From assembly GCF_040066175.1 (NCBI RefSeq), contig NZ_JBEAAM010000007.1:107277-171276 (forward strand): a DNA stretch of 64,000 nt, read 5' to 3'. Positions 47,838 through 57,727 of the stretch are shown here, in pieces. The notes under the pieces were generated by a model, which ran no database searches, was not told the DNA's origin, and saw only the letters and a program-made list of their open reading frames with translations. The position numbers and the translations under genes were made by a program. The stretch is from Solimonas sp040066175. Its GTDB lineage: Bacteria > Pseudomonadota > Gammaproteobacteria > Nevskiales > Nevskiaceae. The first letter of the stretch is position 1, and every line of letters starts with the position of its first letter.

Positions 47838-47874
47838 AACGAAAACGGCGCACCTGAGGTGCGCCGTTTTCGTT
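47838..47874. terminator. Bidirectional terminator between rne and kdsB
   Basis: A 17-base-pair perfect stem (AACGAAAACGGCGCACC paired with GGTGCGCCGTTTTCGTT) has a TGA loop. Both strands end in T-rich sequence, so it can stop rne and the convergent msbA-lpxK-kdsB transcript. Confidence 0.9.
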
Positions 47875-47889
47875 TCACCGATCCACTGG

Positions 47890-48657
47890 TCAGCGCGTCA
47901 GCAGGGCCGCGACGACCTTGAAATCGTCCTCCGTGTCGATGCCGCGCGGCGGCGGGTTATCGACGACGCCCATGCGGATACGAAATCCGTGCGTCAGGGC
48001 GCGCAGCTGTTCGAGCGCCTCGCAGGCCTCCAGCGGCGCCGGCGGCAGCTGGCTGAATTCGGCGAGCGCGGCGACGCGATACGCGTAGAGACCGATGTGC
48101 CTGTAGGCGAGTCCCTCGGGCATCTGCGGCGCTTCACGGGTCGAACCATCGCGCCGCCACGGAATCGGCGCGCGCGAGAAGTAAAGGGCATAGCCGCGGC
48201 GGTCGAGCACCAGCTTGACGACGTTCGGATTCAGCCACTCCTCTGCGCTGTGCAGTGGGTGACACAGCGAGGCGATATGGGCCTCGGCGTCGTCCGCGAG
48301 CAGCGATGCCGCCTGACGCACCAGCTGCGGCGGCATCAGCGGCTCGTCGCCCTGCAGGTTGACGACGATCGTCCGCGCATCCCATCCGCGGCTGCGCGCG
48401 ATCTCGTTGGCGCGATCGGTCCCGGACTGGTGCTGTGCGGAGGTCAGCTGGACGTCGGCGCCGAAGCCGCGGCAGGCATCGAACACCTCGTCGCTGTCCG
48501 TGGCGATCACCACTTCGTCGGCTTGCGTGCGCCGTGCCGCCTCCCAGACGTGGCGCACCACCGGCTTGCCGGCGATCTCGCGCAGCACCTTGCGCGGCAA
48601 GCGCGTCGAACCCAGCCGCGCCGGGATCACGACCTTGAAGGCCGCTGCGCCGTTCAC
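47890..48657 (-). CDS. kdsB: 3-deoxy-manno-octulosonate cytidylyltransferase
   Basis: A 255-residue enzyme activating Kdo as CMP-Kdo for lipid A-core synthesis. IPARLGSTRLPRKVL is the nucleotide-binding signature; VVIATDSDEV and NLQGDEPL are further family motifs. The start is a GTG overlapping the stop of the preceding Trm112-like gene (GTGA). Upstream codons of the frame lie inside that gene and are rejected. It is the last gene of the msbA-lpxK cluster. Confidence 0.96.
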   Translation of the reverse strand: MNGAAAFKVVIPARLGSTRLPRKVLREIAGKPVVRHVWEAARRTQADEVVIATDSDEVFDACRGFGADVQLTSAQHQSGTDRANEIARSRGWDARTIVVNLQGDEPLMPPQLVRQAASLLADDAEAHIASLCHPLHSAEEWLNPNVVKLVLDRRGYALYFSRAPIPWRRDGSTREAPQMPEGLAYRHIGLYAYRVAALAEFSQLPPAPLEACEALEQLRALTHGFRIRMGVVDNPPPRGIDTEDDFKVVAALLTR

Positions 48658-48839
48658 TTGCGCAGCTCCTCGTCGCTGAGGCTGCGTGCCTCCTCTTCCA
48701 GCATCACCGGAATGCCATCCCGCACCGGATAGGCCAGCCGCGAAGCGCGGCACCACAGTTCGTTGCGCTCCGGATGCCATTCCAGGGGCGCCTTCGTGAC
48801 CGGACAGACGAGAATGTCCAGCAGGCGTTTGTCGATCAT
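48654..48839 (-). CDS. Trm112/YcaR-like small protein
   Basis: A 61-residue protein, MIDKRLLDILVCPVTKAPLE..., matching the small Trm112-like family found between lpxK and kdsB in gammaproteobacteria. Cysteines are at residue 12 and in ELWC, fewer than in the zinc-ribbon form. YPVRDGIPVMLEEEAR is the conserved tail. Function is unknown in bacteria. It overlaps lpxK and kdsB by 4 bases each (ATGA and GTGA). Confidence 0.9.
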   Translation of the reverse strand: MIDKRLLDILVCPVTKAPLEWHPERNELWCRASRLAYPVRDGIPVMLEEEARSLSDEELRK

Positions 48840-49828
48840 CGGTGGGTCCTCAGACGGGCCGCAGATTCTTGCACACGCGCGGCGTCGAGGGAGGCGAGAT
48901 GCGCATCCACCGCCAGTGCCCACCAGCCGGAGCGCGCGAAGCGCAGGCACTTGACCGCATCCTTCTCGGTCATCAGCACCGGCAGCTCGTCGGCGAACGC
49001 CAGGTCCGTTGCACGATAGCGGTGATGATCGGCAAAGGCATGCTCGATCACGAGCAGGCCGGCGGCGCGCAGCGCAGCGAAGAACCGCGGGGGATGGCCG
49101 ATGCCGGCGACCGCGTGCACGGCCTGGCCGGCGAACGACCCCAGCGTACGCTCGGTGCCGCCGGCCAGCGACCAGACGCGGTCGCCACCGAGCCGCATGC
49201 GCAGCGGCCGCAGCGCGGCGTCGTTCCAGCCCTCGCCGTTGACGACGATCAGATCGACTTCATGCAGCCGTGCCGGCGGCTCGCGCAGCGGCCCGGCCGG
49301 CAGCAGCGCACCGTTGCCCAGGCCACGCGGCCCGTCGATCACGCAGATTTCGAGATCGCGCGCCAGCCGATAGTGCTGCAGGCCATCGTCGGCGACGATC
49401 ACATCGACCGCGCCACCCGCGACCAGCGCAGCCGCTGCGGCGCGGCGGTCCGGATCGACCATCACCGGGCAGCCGCAGCGGCGCGCGATCAGCAGTGGTT
49501 CGTCGCCGCTGTGCGCGGGATCGCCGTCGGCGACGACCCGGAACGGATAGCCCGGTGCGCGCCCCCCGTAACCGCGGCTGACGACGCCGGGGGTGAACCC
49601 CCACTCGCGCAGGCGCTCGACCAGCCAGATCACGAAGGGTGTCTTGCCGGTACCGCCCACGGTGATGTTGCCGACGACGATCACCGGCACCGGCAGACGC
49701 GCCGCGTCCCGTGTCAGTCGCTGGCGCCTGCGCGCGGACAGGACGCCGTACAGCCACGACAACGGCAGCAAGCCGGCAGGCGGCGCGGCGGATGCATACC
49801 AGCGCGCCTGCAACCAGGCCTGCATCAT
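48836..49828 (-). CDS. lpxK: Tetraacyldisaccharide 4'-kinase
   Basis: A 330-residue membrane-associated kinase phosphorylating the lipid A precursor at the 4' position. An N-terminal amphipathic/hydrophobic segment (about 17-31) anchors it. The P-loop is VGGTGKTP at 57-64. SRGYGG and DDGLQHYRLARD are family motifs. It overlaps msbA upstream and the Trm112-like gene downstream by 4 bases each, giving tight coupling of lipid A export and synthesis genes. Confidence 0.96.
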   Translation of the reverse strand: MMQAWLQARWYASAAPPAGLLPLSWLYGVLSARRRQRLTRDAARLPVPVIVVGNITVGGTGKTPFVIWLVERLREWGFTPGVVSRGYGGRAPGYPFRVVADGDPAHSGDEPLLIARRCGCPVMVDPDRRAAAAALVAGGAVDVIVADDGLQHYRLARDLEICVIDGPRGLGNGALLPAGPLREPPARLHEVDLIVVNGEGWNDAALRPLRMRLGGDRVWSLAGGTERTLGSFAGQAVHAVAGIGHPPRFFAALRAAGLLVIEHAFADHHRYRATDLAFADELPVLMTEKDAVKCLRFARSGWWALAVDAHLASLDAARVQESAARLRTHR

Positions 49829-51591
49829 TCGCCCCCCTGCTCGTCGAACTGCATGCGGTGCAGGGCTGCGTAAAGTCCGTCGCGCGCCAGCAGTGCATCG
49901 TGCCGGCCGGTCTCGACGATACGTCCGTCCTGCATGACGACGATCAGGTCCGCGTGCTGGATCGTCGAGAGGCGGTGCGCAATGATCAGGGTGGTGCGGC
50001 CCTCGACCAGCGTTGCAAGGGCCTCCTGGATCAGCCGCTCCGATTCGGTGTCCAGCGCCGAGGTGGCCTCGTCGAGGATCAGCACCGGCGCATCCTTGAG
50101 CAGGGCGCGCGCGATGGCGATGCGCTGGCGTTGGCCGCCGGACAGCGTCGCACCGTTCTCGCCGACCGGCGTCTGCAGCCCCCGCGGCAGCTTCTCGATG
50201 AACTCCCAGGCGTGGGCGCGCCGGGCAGCATCGATGATCTGCGCCTCGTCGGGCATCGGCTCCATGCCGTAGGCGATGTTCTCGGCGACCGTCGCGCTGA
50301 ACAGACGCACCTGCTGATCCACCAGCGCGATCTGCGCACGCAGGTCGCGCAGGCGGTACTCGCGCAGGTCATGGCCGTCGAGCCGGATGCAGCCCTCGGT
50401 CACGTCGTAGAAGCGTGGCAGCAGCGACAGCAGCGTGGACTTGCCACTGCCGGACTTGCCGACGAAGGCCACGGTCTGTCCCGGCTCGATCCGCAGATCG
50501 ATGCCCTTGAGCGCGTCCGGCAATTCCGGGCGGTAACGGAATCGCACCGCTTCGAAGGCGATGGCGCCACGCGCCCGCTCGAGGATGCGGCTGCCCTCCT
50601 CCGGCTCGACGGTCTCGTCGAGCATCGCGAAGATCTCGGCGGCCGCGGACACCCCGCGTTGCAGGCGCTCGTTGACGCTGCCCATGTTCTTCATCGGCTG
50701 CATCAGCGACAGCATCGCCAGCATGAACGCGGCGAAGGTGCCGGCCGTCATCTCCGCGAGCATGCTCGGCTGTGTGGCGACATAGACGATGGCCGCCACC
50801 GCCCACGCCGCGATGAACTGGATCACCGCCGCGCTGCCCGAACGCGTCGCGACGATCTTCATCGACAGCCAGCGGTTGCTCTCGTTGACCCTGGCGAAAT
50901 GCCGCGACTCGTAGTTCTGGCCGTTGTAGATCTTGACGACGCGCTGACCCGAGATCGCCTCGTCGGCCGCCTCGGTCACGTCGCCGACGCTCTGCTGGAT
51001 GCGCGCGCTGATCATGCGGAAGCGGCGGCTCACGTAGCGCACGATCAGCGCGATGAACGGCGCGACGACGAAGACGAAGATCGTCAGTTTCCAGTTCAGC
51101 CAGGTCATCAGGCCGATGTAGAAGGCGATCGACAGGCTGTCCTTGAGGACGTTGGTCAGCACCGTGCTCGCCGCGTCCGCCAGCTGCTCCACGTGGTAGG
51201 TCAGGCGCGCAATCAGCTGGCTGGAATTGACCTGGTCGTAGTAGCGCACCGGCAGGCGCAGCAGCTTGTCGAACAACTCGCCGCGCACATCCTTGACGAC
51301 GCGGCGCGCGACCCAGGCCATGCCGTAGCTGGACGCGAACCAGCTGATGCCGCGCACCAGGAACAGGCCGATGATGATCAGCGGCATCCAGCGGATATGG
51401 GTCGGGTTCTGCTCGACGAAGGCCTTGTCGAGCAGCGGCTTGACCAGCGCCGCGAAGCTGGCATCGACTCCGGCGAACGCGGCAGTGGCGAGCGAGGCCA
51501 GCAGCATCACGCGCCAGTGCGGCAGCGAATAGCTGAGCAGGCGGCGATAGGTCGGCCAGGGTTTGCGGATCGCGTCGGTGGTGGCGCTCAT
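49825..51591 (-). CDS. msbA: Lipid A/ABC exporter MsbA
   Basis: A 588-residue half-transporter that flips lipid A-core across the inner membrane. Six membrane spans lie in the first 330 residues, followed by an ABC ATPase domain with Walker A SGSGKST (Lys384), the LSGGQRQRIAIARALL signature and Walker B PVLILDEATSALD. The ATG giving MSATTDAIRKPWPTY is preferred. It is the first gene of the msbA-lpxK-Trm112-kdsB operon and is divergent from the HIT gene. Confidence 0.96.
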   Translation of the reverse strand: MSATTDAIRKPWPTYRRLLSYSLPHWRVMLLASLATAAFAGVDASFAALVKPLLDKAFVEQNPTHIRWMPLIIIGLFLVRGISWFASSYGMAWVARRVVKDVRGELFDKLLRLPVRYYDQVNSSQLIARLTYHVEQLADAASTVLTNVLKDSLSIAFYIGLMTWLNWKLTIFVFVVAPFIALIVRYVSRRFRMISARIQQSVGDVTEAADEAISGQRVVKIYNGQNYESRHFARVNESNRWLSMKIVATRSGSAAVIQFIAAWAVAAIVYVATQPSMLAEMTAGTFAAFMLAMLSLMQPMKNMGSVNERLQRGVSAAAEIFAMLDETVEPEEGSRILERARGAIAFEAVRFRYRPELPDALKGIDLRIEPGQTVAFVGKSGSGKSTLLSLLPRFYDVTEGCIRLDGHDLREYRLRDLRAQIALVDQQVRLFSATVAENIAYGMEPMPDEAQIIDAARRAHAWEFIEKLPRGLQTPVGENGATLSGGQRQRIAIARALLKDAPVLILDEATSALDTESERLIQEALATLVEGRTTLIIAHRLSTIQHADLIVVMQDGRIVETGRHDALLARDGLYAALHRMQFDEQGGE

Positions 51592-51659
51592 GCTGGAAGG
51601 TCGCGGGAAGGAGCGTATGCTAGCAATTCGGCCCCGATCCCCGTTGAATCCCGAGCGAC

Positions 51660-52001
51660 ATGGCAAAAACCCTGTTCGAGAAGATCATCGACCGCGAACT
51701 TCCAGCGACCATCGTCTACGAGGATACGCAGTGCGTCGCCTTCCGCGACATCAATCCGGCCGCACCGGTGCATATCCTGCTCGTGCCGCGCAAGCCGATC
51801 GTCAAGCTGTCCGACGCCGACGCCGCGGACCAGGCCCTGCTCGGACACCTGATGCTGGTGGCCTCGAAGATCGCGGCGGCGGAAGGCTTCGGCGAGGCCT
51901 ACCGCCTGGTGGTCAACAACGGCGCGGCGGCCGGCCAGTCCGTTTTTCACCTGCACTTACATATCCTGGCCGGGCGGCCGATGAAGTGGCCCCCGGGCTG
52001 A
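51660..52001 (+). CDS. HIT-family nucleotide-binding protein (HinT-like)
   Basis: A 113-residue histidine-triad protein. The HxHxH motif is at His97, His99 and His101 (VFHLHLHILAG), and a conserved Cys/Asp core (CVAFRDINPAAPVHILLVPR) lies at 25-44. HinT proteins hydrolyse aminoacyl-adenylate and AMP-phosphoramidate substrates. It is divergent from msbA. It is a single gene, followed after 76 bases by an exported protein. Confidence 0.95.
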   Translation: MAKTLFEKIIDRELPATIVYEDTQCVAFRDINPAAPVHILLVPRKPIVKLSDADAADQALLGHLMLVASKIAAAEGFGEAYRLVVNNGAAAGQSVFHLHLHILAGRPMKWPPG

Positions 52002-52077
52002 ACTTATCGCGTTTCCCGGCGACTAAGCCTGCACGGACCCGGCAACGCATCGGGTTCCCCTGCTTTCGAGAGAGACC

Positions 52078-52800
52078 ATGTATCGACGACTTGCACTGTC
52101 CGGCCTCTGCCTGTTCCTCGGCATCGGCGCTGCCGCACGCGCCGAGGAACCGGAAGCCGAGCCCCCCGCGACCCAGACCATCCCGGTCAAGACCGACGCC
52201 GAGCCCCGGCGTCACGACGAACCGCGCGACGACGAGTCGGTGACCTACAGCGGCATCGGCCTGTCGCGCGTCAAGACCCACTACGACAACCTCAAGGAAG
52301 CGGTCAATCTCGACTTCACGCTCGGCATCCGCGTACCAAACCTCAACTGGATCGCGGCCGAGGTCAACGGCTCGGTGACCATCATCCCCGGCGAGAACAA
52401 GGGTGGCAGTTCGGTCATCGGCGGCAGCGACGGCAACTGCCAGATCAACAATCCGCCGTTTCCGCCCGGCTGCACGCCGGCCAGCGGCGGCCAGCAGGTC
52501 ACCAGCAGCGGCAGCGACTTCCAGATGCAGCTGCTCGGCGCCTATCTGGTGCTGAAGTCGCCCGGCCGCTTCTATGCCACCGGCCGCGCCGGCTACGGCT
52601 ACCAGGTGACCTCGATCGACGAGATCACCAACAAGGAACGCAGCGGCGCGGTGTATTCCGGCGGGCTGGGCTGGCGCTATGGCAAGGACCTGGGCGGCGT
52701 CGAACTGGTCTATGCGCGCATGCTCAGCGGCGTCGATGCGATCGGCTTCACCGTCACCTACGGCTTCGGTCCCAAGCGCTCGTACCGGGACCGCGACTGA
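52078..52800 (+). CDS. Predicted outer-membrane beta-barrel protein
   Basis: A 240-residue exported protein. A signal peptide of about 22 residues (MYRRLALSGLCLFLGIGAAA, then RA-E) is followed by an acidic Pro/Glu-rich linker (about 24-55). The rest has alternating strands rich in aromatic and glycine residues, typical of small beta barrels (TYSGIGLSR, FYATGRAGYGYQV, GVELVYARML, GFTVTYGFG). It does not end in Phe, but strand pattern and signal support an outer-membrane or surface location. No enzymatic motif is visible. A strong AGAGAGA ribosome site precedes it. Confidence 0.7.
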   Translation: MYRRLALSGLCLFLGIGAAARAEEPEAEPPATQTIPVKTDAEPRRHDEPRDDESVTYSGIGLSRVKTHYDNLKEAVNLDFTLGIRVPNLNWIAAEVNGSVTIIPGENKGGSSVIGGSDGNCQINNPPFPPGCTPASGGQQVTSSGSDFQMQLLGAYLVLKSPGRFYATGRAGYGYQVTSIDEITNKERSGAVYSGGLGWRYGKDLGGVELVYARMLSGVDAIGFTVTYGFGPKRSYRDRD

Positions 52801-52821
52801 CAGGTCCGGTGCCCGGCTGCA

Positions 52822-53445
52822 TCAGCGCCAGTGGTAGTTGAAGCTGATGCTGACGCGCTCGGCATCGACCGGGCTCGCCGGCACCTCGTGGCGCAGCCAG
52901 CTCTCGAACAGGATCACCTGTCCGGCCCGCGCCGGGTAACTGATGTGCGGCCGCTGCTCGGGCCGCGCCCGCGCCCGCCTGCCGGGTGCCGCCATCATCT
53001 TTGTCAGGCGCGGGTCCTCGAACTTGAGACCGGCGCAGCCCTGGGGCGTGGCGACGTAGTACGTCCCGCTGACCACCGCCTGCGGATGCACGTGGAAGCT
53101 GTGCGCGCAGCCGCGCGGCATCACGTTGATCCAGCAATCGGTCATCTCCAGGCGCCCACCCTGCAGGTCCCAGTCCAGCGCCCGCGCATACGCCGCGACG
53201 TGCGGGTCGATCCGTTGCCGCAGCAGATCGAAGGTGGACGAAAAGCGATGCAGGCGGTCCAGCGAACCGTAGCTGGTGTAGCCGAGCGGGTAGTTGGCCG
53301 CCGACCAGCGCCGCCCGGCGGCATCGTAGTCGCGGATGCGCCGGCACTCGTCGAGCAGCTCGAGGTTGAACGCCCGCAGGCCGCGCGCCTGCAGGCGTTC
53401 GGCGTAGATCAGCGTCGGGAACCAGGCACGGACGCTCGTCGTCAT
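52822..53445 (-). CDS. Putative 2-oxoglutarate/Fe(II)-dependent oxygenase (TIGR02466 type)
   Basis: A 207-residue protein with WFPTLIY near the N-terminus and HSFHVHPQAVVSGTYYV, which holds the Fe(II) ligand histidines. A late segment LRHEVPASP...RVSISFNYHW gives the distal His and 2-oxoglutarate Arg. This layout matches the small non-haem oxygenase family with TIGR02466, recognised from memory. The substrate is unknown. It lies downstream of the pantothenate genes across a hairpin and may be an independent unit. It converges on the beta-barrel protein gene. Confidence 0.75.
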   Translation of the reverse strand: MTTSVRAWFPTLIYAERLQARGLRAFNLELLDECRRIRDYDAAGRRWSAANYPLGYTSYGSLDRLHRFSSTFDLLRQRIDPHVAAYARALDWDLQGGRLEMTDCWINVMPRGCAHSFHVHPQAVVSGTYYVATPQGCAGLKFEDPRLTKMMAAPGRRARARPEQRPHISYPARAGQVILFESWLRHEVPASPVDAERVSISFNYHWR

Positions 53446-53461
53446 ACCGACCTCAAATGCG

Positions 53462-53486
53462 AAGGGGGCAGCCCGGCTGCCCCCTT
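53462..53486. terminator. Hairpin after panD
   Basis: A 10-bp perfect stem AAGGGGGCAG/CTGCCCCCTT with a CCCGG loop lies between panD and the oxygenase gene. The minus-strand flank has only a weak T-rich tail (TTCGCATTT), so termination efficiency is uncertain. Confidence 0.6.
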
Positions 53487-53518
53487 GGATCCCGCGACCA
53501 TGGACGGCCGCGATCTTG

Positions 53519-53911
53519 TCAGGACGACACCAACGCCGCTTGCACGGGGATCGTATTGGCGGTGCGCACGACGCGGTTGTGTTCGTCGAGATAGACCAGG
53601 CGCGGCTTGTGGTTGCGCGCCGCCGCCGATTCCACCACGCCGTAGGCGCAGATGATCACGCGGTCGCCGACACGGGCCTTGTGTGCGGCAGCGCCGTTGA
53701 CCGAGATGATGCCCGAGCCCGGTTCGGCCTTGATCGCGTAAGTCGTGAAGCGCTCGCCGTTGGTGATGTTGTAGATGTCGATCTGCTCGAATTCGAGGAT
53801 GCCGGCCAGTTCGAGCAGCTTGGAATCGATCGCGCAGGAACCGTCGTAGTCGAGCTCCGCGTGCGTCACGCACGCGCGGTGCAGCTTGCATTTGAGCATG
53901 TGCAATTGCAT
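53519..53911 (-). CDS. panD: Aspartate 1-decarboxylase
   Basis: A 130-residue pyruvoyl enzyme making beta-alanine for pantothenate. The zymogen self-cleaves at Gly24-Ser25 in DYDGSCAID, exactly the E. coli numbering when the start MQLHMLKCK is used. This decides the start. Downstream family segments include NITNGERF and AAHKARVGDRVI. Together with panB and panC upstream it completes the precursor branch of pantothenate synthesis. Confidence 0.96.
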   Translation of the reverse strand: MQLHMLKCKLHRACVTHAELDYDGSCAIDSKLLELAGILEFEQIDIYNITNGERFTTYAIKAEPGSGIISVNGAAAHKARVGDRVIICAYGVVESAAARNHKPRLVYLDEHNRVVRTANTIPVQAALVSS

Positions 53912-53942
53912 GGCGTATGCCTCTCTAGGATCTGGTCCACCG

Positions 53943-54014
53943 GCGGCCCACAAAGACATGCGCGCGGTGATCCATGGGTCTTGGATATGGCGGGCGGCCC
54001 ACTAAGACATACGC
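53943..54014. repeat. Pair of 21-bp direct repeats upstream of panD
   Basis: GCGGCCCAC(A/T)AAGACAT with three further shared-type bases occurs at 53943-53963 and again at 53994-54014, in direct orientation and 51 bases apart, differing at two positions. They lie between panC and panD and fully outside both coding regions. No protein or RNA motif explains them. Confidence 0.75.
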
Positions 54015-54083
54015 CCGGAGCTGTGACTTGCGTCACGGCGGCGCGGCAGTCTAGCCGCAATTCCGCAGTGCATCAAATTCCTG

Positions 54084-54938
54084 TCACATTGGCCGACATG
54101 CCACTTGGACGTTGTCGATCAACCGGGTGTTCCCCAGCTTGGCGGCAACGAGGACGACAAAAGCCGTGTCGGAAGCCTGCGGAACCCCCAGGTCGGGTCG
54201 GCGCACGTCCAGGTACTGCACATCAAAACCGATTGTATTCAATCGATTGCGCTGCTCTTGCGACATCGCTTCGAAGTCGCGGCGACCGCCCGTCAGCGCA
54301 TCGGCAACGGTCGTCAGGCTGCGGTGGATCTCACCCGCCCGTGCCCGTTCCGCCGCGCTCAGGTACTGGTTGCGCGAGGACAGCGCGAGGCCGTCGGCAT
54401 CACGCTCGGTCGGCACGCCGACGACCTGCAGCGGCATGCGCAGGTCGGCGACCATGCGCCGGATCACCGCCAGCTGCTGGTAATCCTTCTCGCCGAACAG
54501 CGCGAGATCGGGCTGCACCAGGTTGAACAGGATGTTGACGACCGTGGCGACGCCGTCGAAATGCCCGGGCCGGAACGCGCCTTCGAGGATCTCGGTCACG
54601 CCCGGCACGCGGACCAGGGTCAGACCGTCGCGGCCCTGCGGATACATTTCGGCGACCGAAGGGGCGAACAGCAGATCGACGCCGGCGCCTTCGAGCGCGG
54701 CCTGGTCGGCGGCGAGCGTGCGCGGATAGCGGTCGAAGTCCTCGTTCGGCCCGAACTGCAGCGGATTGACGAAGATGCTGGCGACGACACGCTCGGCGTG
54801 CTGCCGGCCCTGTTCCATCAGCCTCAGGTGGCCGCGGTGCAGATTGCCCATCGTCGGCGCGAAGGCGATGCGCTCGCCGGCCCTGCGCCAGGCGCCGAGC
54901 TGCAATCGCAACTCAGCGACGGTATGTATGGTCAGCAT
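54084..54938 (-). CDS. panC: Pantothenate synthetase
   Basis: A 284-residue ATP-dependent ligase joining pantoate and beta-alanine. The nucleotidylyltransferase HIGH-like motif is H-R-G-H at 34-37 (PTMGNLHRGHL). It also contains FGEKDYQQLAVIRRMV and the KMSKS-equivalent LALSSRNQYLS. The frame matches the family from the first residue. It follows panB by 39 bases and precedes panD across a repeat-bearing gap. Confidence 0.97.
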   Translation of the reverse strand: MLTIHTVAELRLQLGAWRRAGERIAFAPTMGNLHRGHLRLMEQGRQHAERVVASIFVNPLQFGPNEDFDRYPRTLAADQAALEGAGVDLLFAPSVAEMYPQGRDGLTLVRVPGVTEILEGAFRPGHFDGVATVVNILFNLVQPDLALFGEKDYQQLAVIRRMVADLRMPLQVVGVPTERDADGLALSSRNQYLSAAERARAGEIHRSLTTVADALTGGRRDFEAMSQEQRNRLNTIGFDVQYLDVRRPDLGVPQASDTAFVVLVAAKLGNTRLIDNVQVACRPM

Positions 54939-54977
54939 CTTGTTTTGGAAGCGGCTTGTCAGGTACAGACATGCTCT

Positions 54978-55793
54978 TCAAAAGCAGTGCTCGGGCGCCG
55001 GGTACGCACCCGACTTCACTTCCTGCACATAGGCACGGATCGCCGACTCGATGTCCGGCGCACCGTTCATGTAGTTCTTCACGAACCGCGGCGTGCGGCC
55101 GAGGGTGACCGTCGGCGAGATGTGCAGGATGTCGTGCAGCACCAGGATCTGGCCATCGACGTCGTGACCGGCGCCGATGCCGATCACCGGCACCGGCGAA
55201 GCCTGCGCGATGCGCCGGCCCAGCCCCGCCGGGATACATTCGAGCAGCAGCAGGTCGGCGCCGGCCTCGGCGAGCACGTGCGCGTCGTGCACCATCGCCT
55301 CGGCGGCCGCATCGTCGCGTCCCTGCACCTTGAACGCGCCCATCTTGTGGATGAACTGCGGCTGCAGCCCCAGATGCGCGCACACCGGCACGCCGCGCAC
55401 CGACAGGTACTCGACGATGCTGGCCTGCTCACGCCCACCTTCGAGCTTGACCATCTTCGCCCCGCCTTCCTGCATCACGCGCTGCGAGGCGTCGAGCGCG
55501 CGCTCCAGCGTCGCATAGGACAGGAATGGCAGGTCGGCGATCAGGAACGCCCGCTGCAGGTGCGGCGCCACGCATTTCGAGTGATAGACGATCTGATCGA
55601 CCGTCACCGGCGTCGTCGTCCTGCCGCCGTGGATGACCATGCCCAGCGAATCACCGATCAGCACGACATCGACGCCGGCGCGGTCCTCGATCAGCGCGAA
55701 GCTGGCGTCGTAGCAGGTCAGGCAGGCGATCTTCTCACCCGCGGCGCGCATGCGACGCAGTTCGGCGATGTTCACGGGTTTGGCGGCATCCAT
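54978..55793 (-). CDS. panB: 3-methyl-2-oxobutanoate hydroxymethyltransferase
   Basis: A 271-residue TIM-barrel enzyme converting ketoisovalerate to ketopantoate with methylene-tetrahydrofolate. CYDASFALIEDRAGVDVVLIGDSLGMV and VGIGAGHDVDGQILVLHDIL are hallmark segments holding the metal aspartates and glutamate. It is the first gene of panB-panC-panD and is divergent from the N-type ATPase operon. Confidence 0.97.
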   Translation of the reverse strand: MDAAKPVNIAELRRMRAAGEKIACLTCYDASFALIEDRAGVDVVLIGDSLGMVIHGGRTTTPVTVDQIVYHSKCVAPHLQRAFLIADLPFLSYATLERALDASQRVMQEGGAKMVKLEGGREQASIVEYLSVRGVPVCAHLGLQPQFIHKMGAFKVQGRDDAAAEAMVHDAHVLAEAGADLLLLECIPAGLGRRIAQASPVPVIGIGAGHDVDGQILVLHDILHISPTVTLGRTPRFVKNYMNGAPDIESAIRAYVQEVKSGAYPAPEHCF

Positions 55794-55854
55794 CGGTGGG
55801 CCCCGGCGCAGAGGGCGCGACTATAACAAAGGGCGCCGCGCGGACGGCGGCTGC

Positions 55855-55897
55855 TTGACGCAGATCAATGGGCGGCCGCGCGTTCCGACGCGAGAAT
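55855..55897 (+). promoter_or_regulatory. FNR/Anr-type class II promoter of the ATPase operon
   Basis: TTGAC-GCAG-ATCAA (55855-55868) matches the FNR consensus TTGAT-N4-ATCAA at 9 of 10 specified bases. A GAGAAT hexamer at 55892-55897 is a 4-of-6 match to the -10 consensus. The dyad centre (55861.5) would be 41.5 bases from a start at 55903, the exact geometry of FNR-activated class II promoters. This predicts induction under low oxygen. Confidence 0.7.
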
Positions 55898-55940
55898 GTG
55901 GCCTCCCCCGGGTGCAAGGAGAACCGGCGCGCCGCCGACC

Positions 55941-57331
<1,391 letters not shown>

Positions 57332-57335
<4 letters not shown>

Positions 57336-57727
57336 CCGGCTTTGCCCTGCAGCTGTGCAGCGCAACGCGCTGCGAGCGCATCGACGGTCTGACCCACTTC
57401 ATCGGCGAGGATGCCAGCGGCCAGTTCGGTCTGCTGCCGCACCATGCCCACTTCATCACTGCGCTCGGCTACGGGCTGGCACGCTTCAGGACCGGCACGG
57501 CGGACTGGCAGTACCTCGCCCTGCCGGGCGCGGTGCTGCGCTTTCACGGCGCGGTCCTGAACATCACGACACGGCGTTATCTGCTGGGCTCGGACCCCGG
57601 CCGCATCCGCGAGGCGCTCGACGACGAGCAGCGCGCCGAGGACGAGCGTCTGGGCACGCTGCGCAGCCATCTGACACGCCTCGAGCGCGAGATGGCACGA
57701 CGGCTGTCGCGCCTGAGCCGACCATGA
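57332..57727 (+). CDS. atpC: N-type F-ATPase epsilon subunit
   Basis: A 131-residue subunit with an N-terminal beta-sandwich (FGLLPHHAHFITALG) and a C-terminal helical part (about 85-131) that probably inhibits ATP hydrolysis. It overlaps atpD and atpQ by 4 bases each, so translation is coupled. Its position directly after beta is diagnostic of the N-type operon. Confidence 0.9.

Noticed and set aside
55896..55940. Upstream in-frame ATG for the ATPase beta subunit
   Set aside because: It lies before the predicted transcription start of the FNR-type promoter and adds a Pro/Gly/Arg stretch not seen in beta subunits.
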